Positions 52,043-53,924 of a DNA stretch of 53,924 nt are shown here, piece by piece. Under the pieces are notes generated by a model. It was not told where the DNA came from, ran no database searches, and saw nothing but the letters and a program-made list of their open reading frames with translations. The translations under genes were made by a program, and so were the position numbers. Position 1 is the first letter of the stretch. The number at the start of each line of letters is the position of its first letter. This DNA is from an uncultured Lachnoclostridium sp. (GTDB taxonomy: Bacteria; Bacillota; Clostridia; Lachnospirales; Lachnospiraceae): NCBI GenBank assembly GCA_944381625.1, contig CALWLW010000024.1:1-53924 (forward strand), given 5' to 3'.

Positions 52043-53527
52043 TTAGCGTCCTTTCTCCTGTTCCGCCGCCAGTTCTTCCAGAACCTCCCGGATCAGCACC
52101 CTCTCATCCATGGGGTATTTGACCCCTTTGATCTCCTGGTAATCCTCATGGCCCTTGCCTGCCAGCACGATCACGTCGCCTCTGCGTCCGTGGGCAATCA
52201 CATAGCGGATCGCTTCCTTGCGGTCCATAATCTCCACATACGCGCCGTCCGTCTTCTCCATACCCACTTTGATGTCGTCTATGATCGCCTGGGGTTCCTC
52301 ATACCTGGGATTGTCTGAGGTGATGACAGTAAGGTCCGCCAGGCGTCCCGACACCTCTCCCATCTCATACCGGCGCAGCCTGGAACGGTTCCCGCCGCAG
52401 CCGAACACGCAGACCAGACGCTGGGGATGGTATTCCTTCAGCGTCTCCAGAAGGCTCTGGAGGCTCATGGCATTGTGAGCGTAGTCGATCATCAGGATAA
52501 ATTCATCCGATACTTTGATCATCTCGGTCCGGCCCTTCACCTTCACCACCCGCAGCGCTTCCTTAAGATCCGCTTCCGCCACCTGAAAATGCCTGCATAC
52601 GGCGATGGCCACCAGGGAATTGTACACACTGAATTTTCCGGGAATGTCGATCTCCACATCCATGTCCGTTTTCCCCGACACCCGGTAGCGCACGCCCATA
52701 TAACCGGGGCGGCCTATGAGCTCCATGCCGGACGCCCGGTAGTCCGCCTTCTCCGAAAAACCGATGGTCTCCAGCCCGCAGGTGTGCCCTTCCAGCACCA
52801 TGTCAAAATGCGGGTCGTCCACGTTAGCGATACCCAGACGGCACTGGCGGAACAGCATGGCCTTGCAGGCGGCGTATTCCTCAAAGCTGGCGTGCTCATT
52901 TGGACCGATATGGTCCGGCGACAGGTTGGTAAAGATCCCGATCTCAAAGGGGATCCCCGCCGTCCGGTGCATCATCAGGCCCTGGGACGACACTTCCATC
53001 ACGCAGACCTGGCAGCCCGCTCCCACCATCCGGGCAAAGGACTCCTGGATCTCAAAAGACTCCGGCGTGGTATGGCTGGCCGGGATGTGTTCCTCCCCGA
53101 TGACCGTCTCGATAGTGCCGATCAGACCCACCTTGTATCCCGCGTGCTCCAGGATTCCTTTTACCATATACGTGGTGGTGGTCTTTCCCTTGGTCCCCGT
53201 GATGCCGATGATCTTCATGCGGTCCGCGGGATGGCCGAACCAGGCCGCCGAGAGAAGGGCCAGCGCGTACCGGGTGTCCGCCACCTGGATCAGCGTGATC
53301 CCGTCCGGCGCTTCCACCGGGCGTTCCACCACCACAGCTGCCGCTCCTTTCTTCACGATCTCCTCTATATGTTCATGGCTGTCGTAAGCGGCGCCTTTGA
53401 TGCAGACAAACATACAGCCTTTTGTCACTTTGCGGGTATCAAAGACCAGGTCTTCCGCCGCCCGGTTCAGATCCCCTTTTATCACCTGATACTGTAAACC
53501 TTCCAGTAATTCCGATACTGTCTTCAT
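52043..53527 (-). CDS. murE: UDP-MurNAc-tripeptide synthetase MurE (meso-DAP type)
   Basis: 494 residues from ATG 53527 (AAGGAGG 6 bp upstream); in-frame codons to 53725 lie in the repeat element and are not coding. ATP site GITGTKGKTTTTYM; UDP-MurNAc site ASHTTPESFEIQ; and SDNPRYEEP, where DNPR is the known marker for meso-diaminopimelate (Lys enzymes differ). It adds the third stem-peptide residue in peptidoglycan synthesis. It is the first gene of the long leftward operon. Confidence 0.97.
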   Translation of the reverse strand: MKTVSELLEGLQYQVIKGDLNRAAEDLVFDTRKVTKGCMFVCIKGAAYDSHEHIEEIVKKGAAAVVVERPVEAPDGITLIQVADTRYALALLSAAWFGHPADRMKIIGITGTKGKTTTTYMVKGILEHAGYKVGLIGTIETVIGEEHIPASHTTPESFEIQESFARMVGAGCQVCVMEVSSQGLMMHRTAGIPFEIGIFTNLSPDHIGPNEHASFEEYAACKAMLFRQCRLGIANVDDPHFDMVLEGHTCGLETIGFSEKADYRASGMELIGRPGYMGVRYRVSGKTDMDVEIDIPGKFSVYNSLVAIAVCRHFQVAEADLKEALRVVKVKGRTEMIKVSDEFILMIDYAHNAMSLQSLLETLKEYHPQRLVCVFGCGGNRSRLRRYEMGEVSGRLADLTVITSDNPRYEEPQAIIDDIKVGMEKTDGAYVEIMDRKEAIRYVIAHGRRGDVIVLAGKGHEDYQEIKGVKYPMDERVLIREVLEELAAEQEKGR

Positions 53528-53650
53528 GCTTTTCCTCCTTCCCGCCGCCTGAAAATCCGCGGCGTCCGGTTTTATGCGTTCACTCATTATATCATATCTC
53601 CCCAGGTCTTGCAATTTTCCTTTCCTACTTATATAATGTACAGTATACCT

Positions 53651-53924
53651 ATTCAGCCATGCGGCTGAAGATTGCAAGGCCCGGCGCGAGCTGGCTCGCA
53701 GAGGGATTCTGCTATCTTCAGGCATAGGGCGCTTAGCCCTGATCGAGGGTTCAGCCGCGCAAGCGGCGGTAGAGCAGCGTCAGCTGCGGGAATCCGAGAT
53801 GCATGGCTGAATATCGAGGACTCAGCCATGCGGCTGAAGATTGCAAAGCCCGGCGCGAGCTGGCTCGCAGAGGGATTCTGCTATCTTCAGGCATAGGGCG
53901 CTTAGCCCTGATCGAGGATTCAGC
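53651..53924. repeat. 169-bp multi-hairpin repeat upstream of murE, 1.6 copies, continuing past the window
   Basis: A unit starting CAGCCATGCGGCTGAAGATT occurs at 53654 and 53823, an exact 169-bp period; the second copy runs off the window. The first unit is framed by inverted ends (ATTCAGCCATGC 53651-53662 and GCATGGCTGAAT 53801-53812). It contains smaller hairpins (GCGAGC-TG-GCTCGC, AGGGC-GCTTA-GCCCT, GCAGC-GTCA-GCTGC, GCTGAAGAT/ATCTTCAGG). The murE promoter lies beside it (53625-53650 has AT-rich TATAAT-like sequence on the minus strand). It looks like a genome-wide interspersed palindromic element rather than a gene. Confidence 0.8.

Noticed and set aside
53672..53896. Open frame within the 169-bp repeat
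   Set aside because: It encodes the same peptide once per repeat unit, has no ribosome site and covers obvious hairpins.

Overview
The window looks like a chromosomal segment of a Gram-positive anaerobe of the Clostridia, most likely Lachnospiraceae. The evidence is a Firmicutes-type cell-wall/translation operon (murE-priA-def-fmt-yugP-rsmB-rlmN-prpC-prkC-rsgA-rpe-thiN), strong Shine-Dalgarno sites, GTG/TTG starts, a MurE with the DNPR motif of meso-diaminopimelate ligases, and anaerobic enzymes (aldehyde:ferredoxin oxidoreductase, oxamate carbamoyltransferase). No tRNA, rRNA, CRISPR array, phage module or complete insertion sequence was seen.

Layout. (1) 1-2.1 kb is a decayed left edge: the end of an ABC ATPase gene, a MerR regulator behind a well-kept MerR-type promoter, an ABC-2 exporter reduced to two half-genes by a deletion, and the tail of an IS1182-type transposase. 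(2) 2.1-15.9 kb is GC-rich core-like sequence: metNIQ methionine importer, a MATE exporter with a 24-bp perfect palindrome at its promoter, a duplicated CmpB-family membrane protein, a nitroreductase, a metallophosphoesterase, a 113-bp palindromic repeat array, sstT, and a two-component system with its ABC transporter. (3) 15.9-38.1 kb is visibly more AT-rich accessory DNA between two strong terminators. It holds a toxin-antitoxin pair between 14-bp direct repeats; an AOR cluster (fdhD-like, AOR, four-cluster ferredoxin, LuxR regulator, MFS transporter) divergent from an SDR and an unusual ketopantoate-hydroxymethyltransferase-like protein; and an allantoate/ureidoglycolate catabolic cluster. 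(4) 38.1-53.9 kb is core: tsf and rpsB, then the murE...thiN operon read right to left, ending in a 169-bp multi-hairpin repeat upstream of murE.

How the genes work together. The purine-degradation block can be read as a route: AllC (allantoate to ureidoglycine), AllE (to ureidoglycolate), AllD (to oxalurate), the oxamate carbamoyltransferase (a natural FdrA-DUF1116 fusion plus the DUF2877 protein; oxalurate + Pi to oxamate + carbamoyl phosphate) and carbamate kinase (carbamoyl phosphate + ADP to ATP). A PucR-type regulator and two carriers complete it. No allantoinase is present. The allD and MFS/allE promoters share a box, ATAGTGGA, in identical spacing to the -35 element, which suggests one regulon. 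An uncharacterised alpha/beta hydrolase is co-transcribed with the DUF2877 subunit.

The best candidate for an undescribed system is the 16.8-24.4 kb block. A tungsten/molybdenum-type AOR with its own ferredoxin, an FdhD-like protein without the expected CxxC, a dedicated regulator and transporter, an SDR, and a PanB-fold protein whose metal-binding positions appear replaced together look like a catabolic or redox route for an unknown carboxylic acid or aldehyde.
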